From a virus: a DNA stretch of 64,000 nucleotides. Each line of letters begins with the position of its first letter. Positions within the stretch are counted from its first letter, which is position 1. Positions 62,339 through 64,000 of this stretch are shown one piece after another. The position numbers and the translations under genes were made by a program. The notes under the pieces were generated by a model. It made no database searches and had not been told where the DNA came from. It saw nothing but the letters and a program-made list of their open reading frames with translations. The stretch covers positions 1 through 64,000 of IMG/VR virus record IMGVR_UViG_3300009159_000038; one strand, 5' to 3'.

Positions 62339-62977
62339 ATGAAATTTTACAAATATCATGAATTTCTAAATGAGGCATCTATTGCATCGGTGATTGATAG
62401 AATAGGAAATGAAGAGAATATTCAAATTGAAAATATGGATGATTATGTTAATCATTTCATAAATATAGGCGCAAAAAGGATTGCCGGCGGTTCATCTGCT
62501 GAAATACTCGAATACCAAGGTGGAGTTATCAAGATATATGCTCCTATCAATGATCCAGGAATGACTAGATATTTAGCATTTTGTTTATCTAATAAAACGA
62601 ATTCATATACTCCTAAAATAGAAAAAATTCTAAAGGTTTGGGCCAATGAAGAAAGATGGATATTTGCAGTATTCATGGAAAATCTAGAAAAACCAAGTGG
62701 AGATTTTACCAATGAATTAAACATGTATTTAGAAACTCAATTAAAGGGATATCGTTTCGGTAATAATAAAGAGGATACCAACTTTTTTGAAGGTTTAAAA
62801 TCTATTATAATTAAATATTCAAAAGATTCAGATAAAAAATCTTTAAACGATATAATTGCATTCCTTAATGGATCAATTGACAAATATCGATATCAGGTAG
62901 ATTTTGGTCCTCAGAATTGGATGATGCGAAGAGGTCAATTAGTTTTAATTGATCCATTTTGGCCAAGTATGGAATAG
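62339..62977 (+). CDS. Protein-kinase-like protein with capsid-targeting-like N-terminus
   Basis: The 212-residue protein begins MKFYKYHEFLNE|ASI, nearly the T4 targeting peptide. The body has the elements of a minimal kinase fold: AGGSSAEILEYQGGVIKIYAP (49-69, with K65 as the ATP-binding Lys), a hinge-like FAVFMENL, VDFGPQNWMMRRG (D188 and N193, equivalent to HRDxxxxN) and LVLIDPFWP (D205, equivalent to DFG). I infer a protein or small-molecule kinase packaged in the head. The ATG at 62339 overlaps the last base of the upstream stop (TAAAATG spacing) and precedes the targeting motif; an in-frame ATG at 62324 is rejected. Confidence 0.75.
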   Translation: MKFYKYHEFLNEASIASVIDRIGNEENIQIENMDDYVNHFINIGAKRIAGGSSAEILEYQGGVIKIYAPINDPGMTRYLAFCLSNKTNSYTPKIEKILKVWANEERWIFAVFMENLEKPSGDFTNELNMYLETQLKGYRFGNNKEDTNFFEGLKSIIIKYSKDSDKKSLNDIIAFLNGSIDKYRYQVDFGPQNWMMRRGQLVLIDPFWPSME

Positions 62978-62981
62978 GATT

Positions 62982-62991
62982 GAATATATAA
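62982..62991 (+). promoter_or_regulatory. Putative late promoter motif GAATATATAA
   Basis: The exact 10-mer lies 4 bases after the kinase-like gene, with 23 bases between it and the ATG at 63015. The downstream two genes both start with targeting-like peptides. Confidence 0.6.
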
Positions 62992-63014
62992 ATTAATATA
63001 AAAACAACAAACTA

Positions 63015-63320
63015 ATGAATATCATTCCAACATTTGATGGATTTATTAACGAAGGAAAGATTTCCATCGGAAAAATGAATTTTTTTGTACGAGTTTTTAA
63101 CGATGCAAAAGGACTATACGTACAATTTATACCGGATGGCAAGACTTTAGATAAATTTTCTAAGAATGACATGGTAGAAAATATAAAAGATAAACTAGAT
63201 TCAGCAATGCCTCAATTTGCAAGTGCTCTTTGGTTCGCAATTGACAATCAAGCCACAGGAGTAATTTTCAGATTAGACCCATATAAATTAGAAGAAATAA
63301 TTACAAAAGCTATTAAATAA
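63015..63320 (+). CDS. Hypothetical protein with capsid-targeting-like N-terminus
   Basis: The 101-residue protein begins MNIIPTFDGFINE|GKIS, matching the peptide of the gene at 12559 (SFNSFINE|GKE). The rest is a small alpha/beta protein (MNFFVRVFNDAKGLYVQFIPDGKT) with no known domain. Its stop shares one base with the next start. Confidence 0.72.
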   Translation: MNIIPTFDGFINEGKISIGKMNFFVRVFNDAKGLYVQFIPDGKTLDKFSKNDMVENIKDKLDSAMPQFASALWFAIDNQATGVIFRLDPYKLEEIITKAIK

Positions 63321-63685
63321 TGAAAACATTCAAAGAATATCTTATTGAAAGTAATACTTTCTCTGAAGAAGAAATCAAAGCACTTAATGAAAATCTTAAG
63401 TCTGAATTAACTGAAGCTGAAGAAGCTAAAATCGATAAAGCTATCAAAGAATTTTGTAGTCAATATCTTGATAAAAACAAGAATATAAAAGAATTTAATG
63501 AAGAGCTTACAAATGAAGGTTTTCTAGGATCTATCCTAGGAGGTCTTACCGGTTTTGCTCTAGGATCTTCGATCGGTAAAATTATTGCAAATGTACTAGG
63601 TATTGAGAGAGGCGTAATTTACGATTTACTAACAAGTAGACTTGTTGGAGCTGCATTAGGTGCTGCATTAGGAAAACGTGTATGA
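63320..63685 (+). CDS. Glycine-zipper protein with capsid-targeting-like N-terminus
   Basis: The 121-residue protein begins MKTFKEYLIE|SNTF, the closest match here to the T4 MKTYQEFIAE|A. After an acidic helix there is a second possible site (LTNE|G) and then a glycine-zipper hydrophobic region GFLGSILGGLTGFALGSSIG ... LVGAALGAALGK. Such segments insert in membranes. I infer a head-packaged protein that could act on the host membrane during or after DNA entry. Confidence 0.72.
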   Translation: MKTFKEYLIESNTFSEEEIKALNENLKSELTEAEEAKIDKAIKEFCSQYLDKNKNIKEFNEELTNEGFLGSILGGLTGFALGSSIGKIIANVLGIERGVIYDLLTSRLVGAALGAALGKRV

Positions 63686-64000
63686 TAATAGGAATTGATT
63701 TCTCAATTAACAGTACAGCCGTATCTATAAACGAAGGAGGTAACCTCACTCTATTTTCATTCGTTCCAAATTTTCAATCAGGTAAAGCCGCATTCAGAAC
63801 ACATGATGCAATACGAGAAATTGTCACGGTTGTTAGCTATAATAAAGAACCTAATACTAAAGATAGTTTAGAAGATCAAAGAATTAAGATTCGTAATGCT
63901 AACGAATTATCCGATCAAATAATATCTCACATTAGACCTTATTTAGAAGAAGCAGAATTTATCAATATAGAAGGTTTCTCATTTGGATCTAAAGGAAATT
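63682..64000 (+). CDS. RuvC-like / RNase H-fold nuclease, 5' part (runs off window)
   Basis: The frame starts at ATG 63682, overlapping the upstream TGA, and is open to the window end. It begins MIIGIDFSINSTAVSIN, the strand with first catalytic Asp (D6) of RuvC-type resolvases, and later has FINIEGFSFGSKGN with E97 as the second acidic residue. It probably resolves branched phage DNA before packaging. The remaining catalytic Asp residues lie beyond the window. Confidence 0.78.
   Translation, partial: MIIGIDFSINSTAVSINEGGNLTLFSFVPNFQSGKAAFRTHDAIREIVTVVSYNKEPNTKDSLEDQRIKIRNANELSDQIISHIRPYLEEAEFINIEGFSFGSKGN

Noticed and set aside
1-64000. An integrated prophage in a bacterial chromosome
   Set aside because: No integrase, attachment sites, or host genes are visible, and the whole window is phage-like; a large lytic phage is the simpler reading.

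Overview
The window looks like part of the genome of a large, T4-like contractile-tailed phage (a myovirus) of a Bacteroidota host, most likely a flavobacterium. The DNA is AT-rich and almost all genes point rightward, with very short gaps or ATGA-type overlaps. Start codons are preceded by A-rich stretches and not Shine-Dalgarno sequences. Three strong promoters carry the Bacteroidota -7 box TATATTTG. A T4-like baseplate and tail module fills the right half. There is no integrase and no host housekeeping block.

Layout. 1-696 (minus): the 5' part of a collagen-like fibre gene. 883-5095: early-type genes (VirE-N/PrimPol-like domain, guanylate kinase, flavodoxin-like protein, NAD-dependent DNA ligase). 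5494-10555: a compact cassette of a thymidylate-synthase-fold enzyme, two GT-B-like glycosyltransferases, a P-loop nucleotide kinase and an NDP-sugar epimerase. I read this as a candidate DNA base hypermodification system, probably 5-hydroxymethylcytosine plus a sugar. 12134-12523: an MBD4-like helix-hairpin-helix DNA glycosylase. 14297-15782: HAD phosphatase, dCMP-deaminase-like protein and nucleoside diphosphate kinase. 16157-17975: two more glycosyltransferase-like proteins, one of the DUF288/STELLO type. 18124-20679: fibre genes. 20734-21428 (minus): a phage-encoded tmRNA and a small lipoprotein. 21583-24578: eight small unknown genes. 24624-62337: baseplate, tail and fibre module, including a gp5-like OB spike, a gp25-like and a gp6/J-like wedge protein, and a 2655-residue protein. 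A four-domain S1-like RNA-binding protein sits inside this module. 62339-64000: a kinase-like protein, two small proteins and the start of a RuvC-like nuclease.

Cross-cutting signals. At least eight scattered genes begin with a short N-terminal peptide ending in (L/I/V)xE followed by S, G, A or N. It resembles the capsid-targeting sequence of T4 internal head proteins (MKTYQEFIAE|A), which the prohead protease cleaves. Several of these genes are preceded by GAATATATAA or GATAAATA, close to the T4 late promoter TATAAATA. Together they suggest a set of late proteins packaged in the head and injected with the DNA, one of them kinase-like. The early promoters share a 10-base upstream box at a fixed 58 (or 48) base distance.

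How the parts may work together (inference): the nucleotide genes and the modification cassette make and decorate unusual DNA, the MBD4-like glycosylase could police deaminated bases, tmRNA and S1 would adjust host translation, and the tail module builds a large fibre-decorated contractile machine.
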